A DNA stretch of 64,000 nucleotides from Roseivirga echinicomitans (GTDB taxonomy: Bacteria > Bacteroidota > Bacteroidia > Cytophagales > Cyclobacteriaceae). A program made the position numbers and the translations under genes. The DNA lies in the NCBI RefSeq assembly GCF_001592935.1, contig NZ_LRDB01000003.1, positions 62,001-126,000 on the forward strand, written 5' to 3'. A model generated the notes under the pieces. That model made no database searches, was not told where the DNA came from, and saw nothing but the letters and a program-made list of their open reading frames with translations. Shown piece by piece: positions 27,093-36,056 of this stretch (position 1 is its first letter; the number at the start of each line of letters is the position of its first letter).

Positions 27093-27863
27093 ATGGAACG
27101 GTTAAAAAATAAAGTAGCCATAATCACAGGGGCTGCATTGGGCATAGGCAAGGCTACAGCACTTATGTTTGCCAAAGAAGGCGCCAAGGTAGCAGTAACG
27201 GATATTTTGGAAGATGAAGGAAGAGCGCTTGTACAAGAAATACAAGCCAACGGAGGAGATGCCATGTTTTCTTACTTGAATGTTTCCAGTGAATTTGCTG
27301 TACAAGACGTATTAGAGGAAGTTTTTAATAAGTGGGGCCGATTAGACATTCTGGTAAATAATGCGGGCATTGCTGGTGTAAATTCACCGACCGATCAAGT
27401 GACTGAAAAAGAATGGGATAAGGTAATGGGCATCAATGTTAAAGGCGTTTTTTTCTGTACTAAATATGCAATAGGTCATATGCAACAGAGTGGAGGCGGT
27501 AGCATAATAAATATCTCATCCATTTATGGAATTATCAGTGCACCTGATTTACCACCATACCATGCTTCTAAAGGAGCAGTGCGTTCAATGAGTAAAACAG
27601 ATGCTTTACTCTATGCCAAAGACAATATTAGGGTAAATTCCGTCCATCCAGGCTTTATTTGGACTCCTTTGGTGGAAAACCACCTGAAAAATTCTGGGAG
27701 TACACTCGAAGTGGGCAGGAAAAATCTTGACGCACTCCATCCTCTTGGACGTGTAGGCAAACCAGATGAGATCGCTTATGGGATACTATTCTTGGCCAGT
27801 GATGAATCTTCCTTTGTTACCGGTGCAGAATTGGTGATTGACGGAGGGTATACGGCACAATAA
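27093..27863 (+). CDS. Short-chain dehydrogenase/reductase
   Basis: 256 residues from MERLKNKVAIITG at 27093; an in-frame start at 27048 would lie inside the promoter. Rossmann motif TGAALGIGKA, NNAG at about 87-90, Ser in ISSIYG, and catalytic YHASK. Closest in layout to the broad group of glucose/3-oxoacyl-type SDRs; the substrate cannot be told. NAD preference is suggested by Asp after the second strand (VTDILEDEG). Confidence 0.88.
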   Translation: MERLKNKVAIITGAALGIGKATALMFAKEGAKVAVTDILEDEGRALVQEIQANGGDAMFSYLNVSSEFAVQDVLEEVFNKWGRLDILVNNAGIAGVNSPTDQVTEKEWDKVMGINVKGVFFCTKYAIGHMQQSGGGSIINISSIYGIISAPDLPPYHASKGAVRSMSKTDALLYAKDNIRVNSVHPGFIWTPLVENHLKNSGSTLEVGRKNLDALHPLGRVGKPDEIAYGILFLASDESSFVTGAELVIDGGYTAQ

Positions 27864-27870
27864 CTTGAAT

Positions 27871-28272
27871 ATGATGAAAGTACCCAACCAAACCGAAATG
27901 CACCAAGATCACATCAGCTGGAACTCGGACATAGAAATGTGGCAGCATGACACTCGAATGTGGAACAAAGAGCTAGATGCCCTTAAAAATGCCTTCGAAT
28001 TTATTGAAACAGCCATTGAAGATCATGAAAAAGGCATTAGTGCCCATGCCGCCACCCTACTCAAACATCGAGAGCTATTGCTCAAGCATGAATTGGATTT
28101 GGGCTTGATAAAAGCCGGGGGTAAGTTAGATACAGAACTGGCCAAGCATCACGAAGAAGAGTCTAAAAGGCATCTTAGCCAACAAATCGCTCACGAGCGA
28201 CTGAAAAAATACCATCATCAAATGATGGTGCTTGTAAAGGGCTTTAAAAAAGCAATGGAAAGCCCCATGTGA
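27871..28272 (+). CDS. Helical protein of unknown function, His-rich
   Basis: About 133 residues from the ATG at 27871, 7 nt after the SDR. Nearly all helix with many His and Lys: SWNSDIEMWQHDTRMWNKELDAL, HEEESKRHLSQQIAHERLKKYHHQMM. A second protein of the same build is encoded at 44347-44766. Perhaps a four-helix bundle; no known family recognised. Confidence 0.65.
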   Translation: MMKVPNQTEMHQDHISWNSDIEMWQHDTRMWNKELDALKNAFEFIETAIEDHEKGISAHAATLLKHRELLLKHELDLGLIKAGGKLDTELAKHHEEESKRHLSQQIAHERLKKYHHQMMVLVKGFKKAMESPM

Positions 28273-28411
28273 ACCCTAGTCCGTTGGAAGGGCAAAAGAG
28301 TAGAATAGCCTCCAGTCTTGGTTGTAAGTGATCCAAGACAATTAGGGAATTACCACTGCATTATACCACATAACATCCGACAATGGTCAAGTCATTATCA
28401 CAGGAAAGTGA

Positions 28412-28432
28412 GCTGAAGAATAGATCTTCAGC
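28412..28432. repeat. Hairpin in convergent gap
   Basis: GCTGAAGA, 5-nt loop, TCTTCAGC, between the convergent helical-protein and GerW-like genes. No T-run. The rest of 28273-28482 shows nothing. Confidence 0.4.
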
Positions 28433-28482
28433 CACTACACCTTGTTAAAGAAGTGGCAGTATTTCTACCTTCCTATTGAATA

Positions 28483-28845
28483 TCACTTCTTATCTTTCGC
28501 TTTGCCTGCCATCATTTTCTCTATAAGCTCAGGCACTTTTTCAAAGACTGCAGCCAATCCTTTATTTTGGTGCGTACTCACAAAAGAGATTTGATCCCCT
28601 TTAGTTACCAAAAATCCGATTGGGTCAATACCCATGCCGGCTCCAGCACCACCTCCCTCACCTTTTCCTGTTTTGGTAGAAGTTCCGATACCACCGCCAC
28701 TTCCAAACCCTACCCCTAAACGAATTACAGGTACACATACAAATTCTCCGAGTTTAAATTCATCCCCGACAACTGTTTCTGTTTTTGCTTCCTTTTGAAT
28801 GAACTCAGTCAATTGTTGAAGCATAGTTTCAAAATTCATTTCCAT
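28483..28845 (-). CDS. GerW/YtfJ family protein
   Basis: 120 residues. TVVGDEFKLGEFVCVPVIRLGVGFGSGGGIG, a Gly-rich middle and GAGAGMGIDPIGFLV are diagnostic of the YtfJ (GerW) family, first known from Bacillus spores. Found here in a non-sporing lineage. It lies 4 nt after a DUF2953-like gene, the same order as ytfI-ytfJ in Bacillus. Confidence 0.88.
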   Translation of the reverse strand: MEMNFETMLQQLTEFIQKEAKTETVVGDEFKLGEFVCVPVIRLGVGFGSGGGIGTSTKTGKGEGGGAGAGMGIDPIGFLVTKGDQISFVSTHQNKGLAAVFEKVPELIEKMMAGKAKDKK

Positions 28846-28849
28846 GTCT

Positions 28850-29368
28850 TTATCGTTTTAATTTATTTTTTATGATTGCAATCAATATGATGTACAATTT
28901 GATTTTAACTTCTAAATGAGCCAGCAGGCGTCCTTCAAAATTGATATGGATGAACCTGTCTTGACTTGTATTAGTAAGAAAGAAAGCCACGGGAACAAGA
29001 TTGGCGTTCGTTATTACATCACCAGTATCTATGTCCAAGGTCAATTTCTTCACGATTACCCCCTTCATACAACCCCTTGCCAATCTTAGCGGGTGGCTCG
29101 ATGCCCATGATTTCTTTTTCTTCCTTTTCTTATTGGTTTTTTTATCCTGTGTTGGTTTGAATTTGATTCCAAATATTCTGAACTCCACTTCCATTTTCTC
29201 CCCACGTATTACCCTTGCTGAGAAAGTACCCAACTGGCTAAGCTCATAAGTATTAGTAGTTGTATTGCAAACCAGCATCACTGGAGTGAATAGCACCCAA
29301 GCAATTGCAGTGGTAATAATTAGAAATAGGGCAATAATTGGCCAAAACACTTCATTTCCTTTGTCCAT
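28850..29368 (-). CDS. DUF2953-like (YtfI-like) membrane-anchored protein
   Basis: 172 residues: one membrane helix near the N-terminus (FWPIIALFLIITTAIAWVLF), a lysine-rich stretch (KKTNKKRKKKKSW), then LTLDIDTGDVITNANLVPV, which matches DUF2953 (DIGTGDPA/ASTA-type motif). Located ahead of the GerW-like gene. Assignment to DUF2953 rests on this motif and the neighbourhood. Confidence 0.65.
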   Translation of the reverse strand: MDKGNEVFWPIIALFLIITTAIAWVLFTPVMLVCNTTTNTYELSQLGTFSARVIRGEKMEVEFRIFGIKFKPTQDKKTNKKRKKKKSWASSHPLRLARGCMKGVIVKKLTLDIDTGDVITNANLVPVAFFLTNTSQDRFIHINFEGRLLAHLEVKIKLYIILIAIIKNKLKR

Positions 29369-29399
29369 TAAAATTACGCAGGCCCAGTTCCAAGTCTGA

Positions 29400-29433
29400 T
29401 GAGGGATGTCATCGCATTCAGTGATTCACATCA
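29400..29433 (-). promoter_or_regulatory. Tandem operators, DUF2953-GerW operon
   Basis: TGAGGGATGTCA (29400-29411) and TGATTCACATCA (29422-29433), 22 bp apart. The far one is centred about 59 bp before the start codon; the near one would place a -7 box (TAATTTTA on the - strand) against the ATG, so the promoter geometry here is less certain. Confidence 0.6.
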
Positions 29434-29463
29434 TCGTGAACGTATTTTTCCAGTAAGGCTCGG

Positions 29464-29497
29464 TGATAAATATCATCTGTTAGACGAACTAACGTCA
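29464..29497 (+). promoter_or_regulatory. Tandem operators, dodecin-ppsA operon
   Basis: TGATAAATATCA (29464-29475) and a weaker GAACTAACGTCA (29486-29497), 22 bp apart; the nearer is centred ~56 bp before the dodecin ATG. A -7 box at the expected spot is poor (TACTTGTA). Confidence 0.6.
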
Positions 29498-29547
29498 TTG
29501 TTTCAACCTTTATACCTGTCGTACTTGTATTGAAAAACAAAGAAGCT

Positions 29548-29748
29548 ATGGGAGTTCATAAAGTAATTGAAGTAATGGCATTTTCTACTGAAAGTTGGGA
29601 AGATGCGGCTCAAGAAGCGATTAACGGAGTAGCCAAAAATGTCAGGAATATTGAATCCATTTACATTCAGGACAAGAGTGGCAAAGTAGTAGACAATCGG
29701 ATTGTTCAATACAGGATTAATGCAAAAATCACATTCCGTGTGGAATAG
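29548..29748 (+). CDS. Dodecin family flavin-binding protein
   Basis: 66 residues from the ATG at 29548: MGVHKVIEVMAFSTESWEDAAQEAINGVAKNVRNI then IVQYRINAKITFRVE. Helix-and-three-strand pattern of dodecin, which forms 12-subunit shells that store FMN or riboflavin. The canonical flavin-stacking Trp is in ESWEDA. First gene of a probable operon through ppsA to the AI-2E permease. Confidence 0.92.
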   Translation: MGVHKVIEVMAFSTESWEDAAQEAINGVAKNVRNIESIYIQDKSGKVVDNRIVQYRINAKITFRVE

Positions 29749-29817
29749 TGATAAATAAAGACCATCGGTTAAATATAAGGTGGCCTTTTTCATTTCATAA
29801 CAAACCAAGTTAAAGTC

Positions 29818-30168
29818 ATGGAAAAAAAACCACATAAACCAGCACTGTTTTATACACCACGCATTTTGTCATTAGTGCTCATATTGATACTTGGCTCATT
29901 TGCAGTTCAGGCATATCAGGAGGCAGAAGTTGTTATCAAAGAGAGTTCTCCTTTCACTATTTATCTCTTGCCCGTTTTCATCCTCTTACTAGTAACAGGT
30001 ATTTCTTGGAAGAAAGCACGTATTGGAGGCACCTTGTTCATTATCGCTGGACTTTTCTATGTGTTCCAAACCAATGAACTTTCAGCCTCATCATTGGCCA
30101 TGGTCGCTACACCTCTTATTCTTTTGGGTCTTTTGTTCCACATCAGCCAATACTATTATGAAAAATGA
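29818..30168 (+). CDS. Small integral membrane protein
   Basis: 116 residues, about four membrane helices (ILSLVLILILGSFAV, IYLLPVFILLLVTGI, IGGTLFIIAGLFYVF, SLAMVATPLILLGLLF). No family recognised. Overlaps ppsA by 11 nt, so they are coupled. Confidence 0.75.
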   Translation: MEKKPHKPALFYTPRILSLVLILILGSFAVQAYQEAEVVIKESSPFTIYLLPVFILLLVTGISWKKARIGGTLFIIAGLFYVFQTNELSASSLAMVATPLILLGLLFHISQYYYEK

Positions 30169-32572
30169 ATTCATACTTCCATTGGAAGCAGTTGATATTC
30201 ATCAGGTGGGAATTGTGGGGGGCAAAAATGCCTCTTTGGGCGAAATGATTCAAAAACTATCGTCACAGGGCATCAATGTGCCTGGCGGTTTTGTGTTAAC
30301 AGCAAAGGCCTATTGGCATTTCTTGGATCAGAATGACATTAGGGAAAAACTGGTTCGACTGATGAATCGTATGGCTCTAGAAACCAACCTGCATGAAAGC
30401 AGTAAAGAGGCGAGACAACTCATATTGGAGGCAGAAATCCCAAATGATTTGTCTACTACAATTATTGATCACTTCCGGATCTTTCTGACCCAACATGAAA
30501 ATGGACAGGTGGCTGTAAGAAGCAGTGCCACAGCAGAAGATTTGCCCGAGGACAGCTTCGCGGGAATGCAGGAAACCTACCTCAATATTTCTACTGAAGA
30601 TGAATTGCTTTTGGCTTGCAAACATTGTTATGCCTCATTGTTTACAGCCAGAGCAATAAAATACAGAGAAGATAAGGGTTATGACCATATGCTGGTAGCG
30701 CTTTCTATAGGAGTACAACAAATGATCAGATCTGACTTAGCCAGCTCAGGAGTGGCCTTTACTCTAGACCCAAACACAGGGTTCAACAAAGTGGTGGCCA
30801 TTAGTGCAAGCTGGGGATTGGGTGAAAATATAGTGAAAGGCGAAGTAACTCCCGATGAATTTTGTGTGTACAAAAAAGGCCTGCTGACTGGGGAAAAATC
30901 GATTCTTTCTAAAAAGAAAGGCTCCAAAGAAAAAACTATGATCTATGCAACAGGGTCTGAAAACTCAGACTGGAGCATAGCTTCTAAAACAATCAATCAA
31001 GATACACCTGTCAGCAAAAGGCAGATGTTTGCACTTGAAGATGAAGAAATCGAAAAACTTGCTCATTGGTGCCTGCTTATTGAAAAACATTATGGTGGGC
31101 CAATGGACATTGAATGGGCCAAAGATGGTTTAGACGGCCAATTGTACATCGTTCAAGCAAGGCCCGAAACCGTTCATTCACAGCGTTCAGGAGGGTTCAG
31201 TCTCAAAGAATTTGAACTCCTTAGTATGGGGGAAATCCTCGTGAAAGGGGCTGGTGTCGGAACGAAAATTGTCTCTGGTAAAGCAAGACTCCTCGACTCT
31301 CCAGAACAAATTGACAAATTGCAGGAAGGGGAAATATTGGTCACCCATATTACAAGTCCCGATTGGGATCCCATTCTAAAAAAGGTATCGGCTATTATTA
31401 CCGACAGAGGTGGGGTAACCAGTCATGCAGCAATCATCGCCAGAGAAACGGGGGCAGCCGCTATTGTAGGCACCACAAACGGCACTGAGGTGATTAAAGA
31501 TGGCCAACTGGTGACAGTGGTTTGTGACGGGAGTAGTAATGGAGTTGTCTATGCGGGTGCTCTTCAATGGGAAGAACGTGATGTAGACACATCAAACCTT
31601 AAAATGCCCGAAATAGATGTTATGCTAATTTTGGCGGATCCTGAGCAGGCCTTTAAATGGTCTTTTCTGCCTGTTGATGGAGTGGGTTTGGTGCGAATAG
31701 AATTCGCCATTAGCAATTCCATTCAGATTCACCCCATGGCCCTTGCCCATTTCGATGCTGTGAATGACCCAGAAGTAAAGGCAAGAATTGAAGAATTGAC
31801 CATTGGGTATAAAGACAAAAAGCAATATTTCGTTGACCAGCTTTCTCAGTCAATTGCCACCATCGCTGCCGCTTTCGACCCTCGGGAAGTGATTGTGCGA
31901 ATGAGTGATTTCAAAACCAACGAATATGCGCACCTAATTGGTGGGAAACAATTTGAACCCGAAGAAACGAATGCCATGTTGGGCTGGCGAGGAGCCTCAC
32001 GCTATTATAACAAAGGATATAAGGATGGTTTTGACTTGGAATGCCAAGCTATGAAAATTGTACGTGACAAAATGGGGCTGACCAATGTAAAGCTTATGAT
32101 TCCCTTTTGCCGTACAGAAGAGGAGGGCAAGCGAGTACTCGCTATTATGGAACAGAATGGTTTAAAAAGAGGTGAAAATGGCTTGGAGATTTATGTGATG
32201 GTTGAAGTGCCCAGCAATGTTTTTTGTGCAGATGCTTTTGCCGAGATCTTCGATGGGTTCTCCATCGGCTCCAACGATTTGACACAGTTGATATTAGGAG
32301 TAGATCGCGACTCTGAGATGTTGCGTGAACTGTTTGACATTAACAATAAAGCGGTAAAAAGGGCTATTTCAGCGGCTATTCTGGCTGCTAAAAATGCAGA
32401 AATACCTATTGGCCTTTGTGGTCAAGCCCCAAGTGACCATCCGGAGTTTGCGAAGTTTTTAGTGAAAGAGGGAATCACTAGCATATCCTTCAACCCAGAC
32501 GCTGCAGTAAAAGGCATAGAAGCTATTAGAGAAGCGGAAATGAATGTTCAAATGCCAACAACCCCAGAATGA
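30158..32572 (+). CDS. ppsA: Phosphoenolpyruvate synthase
   Basis: 804 residues from MKNEFILPLEAVDIHQVGIVGGKNAS. Domains in order: ATP-grasp N-terminal domain (AVRSSATAEDLPEDSFAGMQETYLN), the phosphohistidine domain with catalytic His423 in GGVTSHAAIIARE, and the PEP/pyruvate barrel with Cys754 in GLCGQAPSDHPEF. It makes PEP from pyruvate and ATP. A long upstream in-frame extension (30023) lies in the previous gene and is rejected. Induction would favour gluconeogenesis during energy stress. Confidence 0.95.
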   Translation: MKNEFILPLEAVDIHQVGIVGGKNASLGEMIQKLSSQGINVPGGFVLTAKAYWHFLDQNDIREKLVRLMNRMALETNLHESSKEARQLILEAEIPNDLSTTIIDHFRIFLTQHENGQVAVRSSATAEDLPEDSFAGMQETYLNISTEDELLLACKHCYASLFTARAIKYREDKGYDHMLVALSIGVQQMIRSDLASSGVAFTLDPNTGFNKVVAISASWGLGENIVKGEVTPDEFCVYKKGLLTGEKSILSKKKGSKEKTMIYATGSENSDWSIASKTINQDTPVSKRQMFALEDEEIEKLAHWCLLIEKHYGGPMDIEWAKDGLDGQLYIVQARPETVHSQRSGGFSLKEFELLSMGEILVKGAGVGTKIVSGKARLLDSPEQIDKLQEGEILVTHITSPDWDPILKKVSAIITDRGGVTSHAAIIARETGAAAIVGTTNGTEVIKDGQLVTVVCDGSSNGVVYAGALQWEERDVDTSNLKMPEIDVMLILADPEQAFKWSFLPVDGVGLVRIEFAISNSIQIHPMALAHFDAVNDPEVKARIEELTIGYKDKKQYFVDQLSQSIATIAAAFDPREVIVRMSDFKTNEYAHLIGGKQFEPEETNAMLGWRGASRYYNKGYKDGFDLECQAMKIVRDKMGLTNVKLMIPFCRTEEEGKRVLAIMEQNGLKRGENGLEIYVMVEVPSNVFCADAFAEIFDGFSIGSNDLTQLILGVDRDSEMLRELFDINNKAVKRAISAAILAAKNAEIPIGLCGQAPSDHPEFAKFLVKEGITSISFNPDAAVKGIEAIREAEMNVQMPTTPE

Positions 32573-33642
32573 AGGTTTTCAACCATAACCCAACAATCGC
32601 TTTTTCGTGGAGGGCAATCCCAATCACCTTTTTTGCTGTCATTTTAATGTACTTAGGCAGATCGTTATTCATACCACTTAGTTTTGGATTATTGGTTAGC
32701 TTTATTCTCTACCCTCTTTGCCAGTGGCTGAAAAAAAGGAATGTCTCAAGCATTATGGCCATAATCATGAGCCTCACGCTTTTCACACTGATTATTCTGA
32801 GCTTATTCGGGCTATTGTCACATCAATTTTCCCTTTTTATGGAAAAATGGCCTCTCTTGGAAGAAAAAGTATTGCAAGAGGTACAGGCCTTGGACGAAGA
32901 TATTGCAGCCTCCTCTTTCCAATTTATGATAGGTGACCAAGGAGTGATCAAATCAATTCTGACCTATGCCTCCAATTATCTGGTTCCAGCGTTGCCCGAG
33001 ATCATTTACCAATCATCAATATCGCTGGTGCTCATTTTTTTGATTCCTGTTTATGCTGCTTTAATACTGTTTTACAGGCGTGTGCTCGTACATTTTCTGT
33101 ACTACATGCTTCCTAAATCGGCCCATCACTATATTGAGACCATTCTTCCCAATGTAATTGTCACCTATTATAATTTCATCAAAGGTGTGGGCATGGTGTA
33201 TCTTGTAGTAGGCATTCTTAATAGCCTCGGGCTGTGGCTCATTGGCATCCCCAACCCCATATTTTTTGGCTTTGTGGCCTCTATACTAACCTTTATCCCT
33301 TATGTGGGCATCACCATCGGAGCCTTATTGCCTATGGCCGTTTCCTGGCTCCAGTTTGATTCATTCCTGTACCCTTTGGGGGTGATTGCCATATTTAGTT
33401 TTGTACAAATTCTGGAAGCCAACCTTATTTTCCCCTTGGCGGTGAGCAACCGGTTGAAAATGAATGCCCTTGTCACCTTAATTGTCATCATTGGCGGAGG
33501 CATTATTTGGGGAGCTTCTGGAATGATCCTCTTTTTGCCCTTTGCTGGCATCCTAAAGCTGATTGCCGATCAGGTAGAAGACATGAAGCCTATTTCCGTG
33601 CTGTTGGGTACGAACAAGGATTTGGAGGAAGAGGAGGATTGA
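32569..33642 (+). CDS. AI-2E family transporter (PerM-like)
   Basis: 357 residues with around eight membrane helices and the family features LGLWLIGIPNPIFFGFVASILTFIPYVGITIGALLPM. Overlaps the ppsA stop by 4 nt. Members export AI-2, sodium or unknown substrates; none can be assigned here. Confidence 0.88.
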   Translation: MKVFNHNPTIAFSWRAIPITFFAVILMYLGRSLFIPLSFGLLVSFILYPLCQWLKKRNVSSIMAIIMSLTLFTLIILSLFGLLSHQFSLFMEKWPLLEEKVLQEVQALDEDIAASSFQFMIGDQGVIKSILTYASNYLVPALPEIIYQSSISLVLIFLIPVYAALILFYRRVLVHFLYYMLPKSAHHYIETILPNVIVTYYNFIKGVGMVYLVVGILNSLGLWLIGIPNPIFFGFVASILTFIPYVGITIGALLPMAVSWLQFDSFLYPLGVIAIFSFVQILEANLIFPLAVSNRLKMNALVTLIVIIGGGIIWGASGMILFLPFAGILKLIADQVEDMKPISVLLGTNKDLEEEED

Positions 33643-33667
33643 GAGATATCCAACTCAATTTCAATGA

Positions 33668-33732
33668 TGACTTCAATCATACCATGCATTGACCCTAGTC
33701 ATAGGCCTCATCTTATTTGAGGCTTATTTTTA
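33668..33732 (+). promoter_or_regulatory. Tandem operators and -7 box of phasin-Hsp20 operon
   Basis: TGACTTCAATCA (33668-33679) and TGACCCTAGTCA (33690-33701), both perfect, 22 bp apart; TATTTTTA (33725-33732) lies exactly 33 bp past the nearer centre. The terminator of the upstream operon sits between operator and -7 box. Confidence 0.75.
33705..33723 (+). terminator. Terminator of dodecin-ppsA-AI-2E operon
   Basis: GCCTCA, 7-nt loop, TGAGGC, then TTATTTTTAT. Confidence 0.75.
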
Positions 33733-33756
33733 TAAGAGTGAAATGAGGGTATTGTT

Positions 33757-34404
33757 ATGAAAAATCTATTTAAAGAAATGGTATATCTCGGACTAGGCGT
33801 TGCGGTGATGACCAAAAGAAAAACAGAAAAAATGCTTGAAAACCTGATTGCCGATCATCAAATGACAAGGGATGAAGGACAGCAGGTAGTCCATGAGGTA
33901 ATGGAAAAAGCCAAACGCGCAAAAGAAGGAACAGATGAACAAATAGCCGCTTTTGTGGATAAATTTTCTGAAAAGACCAGCTTGGCGAAAGAAGAGATCA
34001 GCCATCTGCTAAAGGCGATAATTGAAAAGCCCAAAAAAGCCAAAGATCAGTTGGTAGACAAAGTAGAAGAACTTGCTGAGAAGATATCCAAAAAAACCTC
34101 AATGACGGTAGAACAAGCCAAGAAAATGCTCCTTGATTTTATGGATGAAGTGCTCAAACTAAAAAAGGAGTTGAAGAAGCAAGGCACAAAACTCTCCAAC
34201 AAAATCAGTAAGGCAGAAAAGAAAGGAAAATCATTCGTACATGGTATTGAAGGGAAATCAACAGAACTTTTAAACGACATGAACTCCCGTTTGCAAATTG
34301 CTATGGACAAGGTGCTTGACCGCTTACATATTGCGCAAAGTGAACAGATGCAGTTACTTGAAAAGCGCATTACCGCATTGGAACATCAAGATCAGTCAAA
34401 ATAA
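33757..34404 (+). CDS. Phasin-like helical repeat protein
   Basis: 215 residues, almost all helix and Lys/Glu-rich, with a repeated unit (EKTSLAKEEISHLLKAI near 75 and KKTSMTVEQAKKMLLDF near 110). The build and the N-terminal LGLGVAVMTKRKTEKMLENL resemble PhaF/PhaI-type phasins and their relatives, which coat storage granules or bind DNA. No PHA synthase is nearby. Operon with hsp20. Confidence 0.65.
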   Translation: MKNLFKEMVYLGLGVAVMTKRKTEKMLENLIADHQMTRDEGQQVVHEVMEKAKRAKEGTDEQIAAFVDKFSEKTSLAKEEISHLLKAIIEKPKKAKDQLVDKVEELAEKISKKTSMTVEQAKKMLLDFMDEVLKLKKELKKQGTKLSNKISKAEKKGKSFVHGIEGKSTELLNDMNSRLQIAMDKVLDRLHIAQSEQMQLLEKRITALEHQDQSK

Positions 34405-34415
34405 AATAAAAGGTC

Positions 34416-34868
34416 ATGAACAGAGATAAAGACCCAAAGTGGAACAGAATCAAAAGAGGTCCTTTTCATCGCATTGGAGATAGCTACAGCCATTTTTTCA
34501 ACACTGAACATTTTATGGGACGCAGTGCCTTTGATAAGACATGGTTAGCCCCTGAAATCCCTTCAAACTTAAGGAAAGAAGAAGAGGCTTACACCATTGA
34601 AATGGCACTCCCTGGATTTAAAAAAGAGGAGATCAGCATTTATGTAGAAGACGATTTACTTCGTGTAAAAGCTGAGCGGGAAGACGATTACAAAGACAAA
34701 TACCTAAGAAAAGAAATTCATCTGGATTCTCTGAAACGTAATTTCCAGCTAGAGGAGAATGTAGACCGAGACAAGATTGAAGCGGCCTATGAAAATGGAT
34801 TGCTAAGGATTTTATTGCCCCCAAACGGCAAAGCGAGCCACAAGAAAAAACTTATCAAGGTTGCTTGA
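34416..34868 (+). CDS. Small heat-shock protein Hsp20
   Basis: 150 residues. An alpha-crystallin domain from about residue 48 (PEIPSNLRKEEEAYTIEMALPGFKKEEI) to ENGLLRILLPP, with a C-terminal Lys-rich tail. Holdase chaperone. It lies 11 nt after the phasin-like gene and its end overlaps a convergent gene by 14 nt. Confidence 0.92.
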   Translation: MNRDKDPKWNRIKRGPFHRIGDSYSHFFNTEHFMGRSAFDKTWLAPEIPSNLRKEEEAYTIEMALPGFKKEEISIYVEDDLLRVKAEREDDYKDKYLRKEIHLDSLKRNFQLEENVDRDKIEAAYENGLLRILLPPNGKASHKKKLIKVA

Positions 34869-35274
34869 TTTTATTTTTGTAGTAATCCCGAATAGTTGCC
34901 TTCACCTGATTTTCAGTCATACTGTCTTGGGTGACGGCTCTATGTAAAACGTAAGGCTTTGTAGTAAGTGCAGCCAAATAATCGCTTAGCTGAATTTTAA
35001 CTTCGGCTGGCCCCATGACTACTACTTCAAGGCTCTTCTCCAAGTGTTTTGAAATTTGCTCGAAATACTGTTTTGTTAGATGCTTTCTTCGTGTTAACAA
35101 TCTTTTCTCTGAAACGGGTTGCGCGGGGCCAGCTGGGGTATAATTACCGTGACCACCAACGGAATGAAAATTTTCTATTCCCGATTCAATAACAGTAAAT
35201 TCATTTTTCCCTTTCTGCAGGTGGTAGACAAAAGCCTTGTCTAAATCTACCCATATTCCTGTAACTCTTTCCAT
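34855..35274 (-). CDS. eRF1/Pelota-like domain protein
   Basis: 139 residues: TGIWVDLDKAFVYHLQKG at the start, a mid-section HGNYTPAGPAQPVSEKRLLTRRKHLTKQYFEQISKHL, and EVVVMGPAEVKIQLSDYLA. This follows the bacterial eRF1 domain-2-like families (baeRF) that associate with ribosomes or stress genes. Assigned by pattern only. Two perfect operators lie ahead of it. Confidence 0.6.
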   Translation of the reverse strand: MERVTGIWVDLDKAFVYHLQKGKNEFTVIESGIENFHSVGGHGNYTPAGPAQPVSEKRLLTRRKHLTKQYFEQISKHLEKSLEVVVMGPAEVKIQLSDYLAALTTKPYVLHRAVTQDSMTENQVKATIRDYYKNKIKQP

Positions 35275-35326
35275 GGCTCAATATATTTGATTAAAACAAG
35301 TTATCACTCAATAACCAACCATTCAA

Positions 35327-35360
35327 TGATTGAGGTCACGGAAGAAGTTGATAAGTATCA
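35327..35360 (-). promoter_or_regulatory. Tandem operators of eRF1-like gene
   Basis: TGATTGAGGTCA (35327-35338) and TGATAAGTATCA (35349-35360), 22 bp apart; the nearer is centred 58 bp before the ATG. The -7 box at the expected place is weak (TAACTTGT). Confidence 0.7.
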
Positions 35361-36056
35361 TCACTCAGAAATACCATGAATTCGGCCATCCGTCATTTCT
35401 ATAATCCGATCGGTTTTTTCAGCAAAATCGAGGTCATGCGTAACAATGAGCAACGACATGCCTTTATCTACACTCAGCTGCTTCAGTATATCGAATACAT
35501 TTTCGGCATTCTTACTGTCCAAATTCCCTGTGGGTTCATCACCCATAATAATGGCAGGTTCGTTGATCAAAGCCCTGGCAATGGCGACCCGCTGCTTTTC
35601 ACCCCCAGAAATCCTTGAAGCTAGCTTGTCGGCTAAATTTTTAATGTCTAGCAATTCCAATTTATTCAGTGCATCTTCCCTTATTTCATGGAGCGACTTC
35701 CTACCTAGTTTTTTTGCTGGAAGCATTACATTTTCCAAAACCGTAAATTCGGCCAACAGATAATGAAACTGAAAAACAAAGCCAATTTGCTCGTTCCTAA
35801 TGGCGGAAAGTTCCTTGTTAGATTTGCCGGAAATTTTCACCCCATTAAGCATCAATTCTCCCTCATAGTCGGTATCCATGGTGGAAAGAATATAGAGTAA
35901 GGTTGATTTGCCACAGCCTGACTTGCCCATGATGCTCACAAACTCCCCTTTCTTTATGCCGAAACTAATATCTTTCAGGACGTGATACAGGACGGGTTCT
36001 CGAAAGTATTTATTGATCTTTCGGGCTTCCAAAACATATGAATCGCTCTTGTTCAT
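35361..36056 (-). CDS. ABC transporter ATPase, LolD/MacB type
   Basis: 231 residues: Walker A GKSGCGKST, Q-loop, signature ISGGEKQRVAIARAL, Walker B IIMGDEPTGNLD, switch His in IVTHD. It pairs with the FtsX-like permease (4-nt overlap) and membrane-fusion protein encoded just upstream, making an exporter. Substrate may be lipoprotein, peptide or lipid. Confidence 0.93.
   Translation of the reverse strand: MNKSDSYVLEARKINKYFREPVLYHVLKDISFGIKKGEFVSIMGKSGCGKSTLLYILSTMDTDYEGELMLNGVKISGKSNKELSAIRNEQIGFVFQFHYLLAEFTVLENVMLPAKKLGRKSLHEIREDALNKLELLDIKNLADKLASRISGGEKQRVAIARALINEPAIIMGDEPTGNLDSKNAENVFDILKQLSVDKGMSLLIVTHDLDFAEKTDRIIEMTDGRIHGISE

Noticed and set aside
29503-29835. 110-codon ORF antisense to dodecin
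   Set aside because: Shadow of the dodecin gene and its leader; low-complexity Phe/Tyr content.
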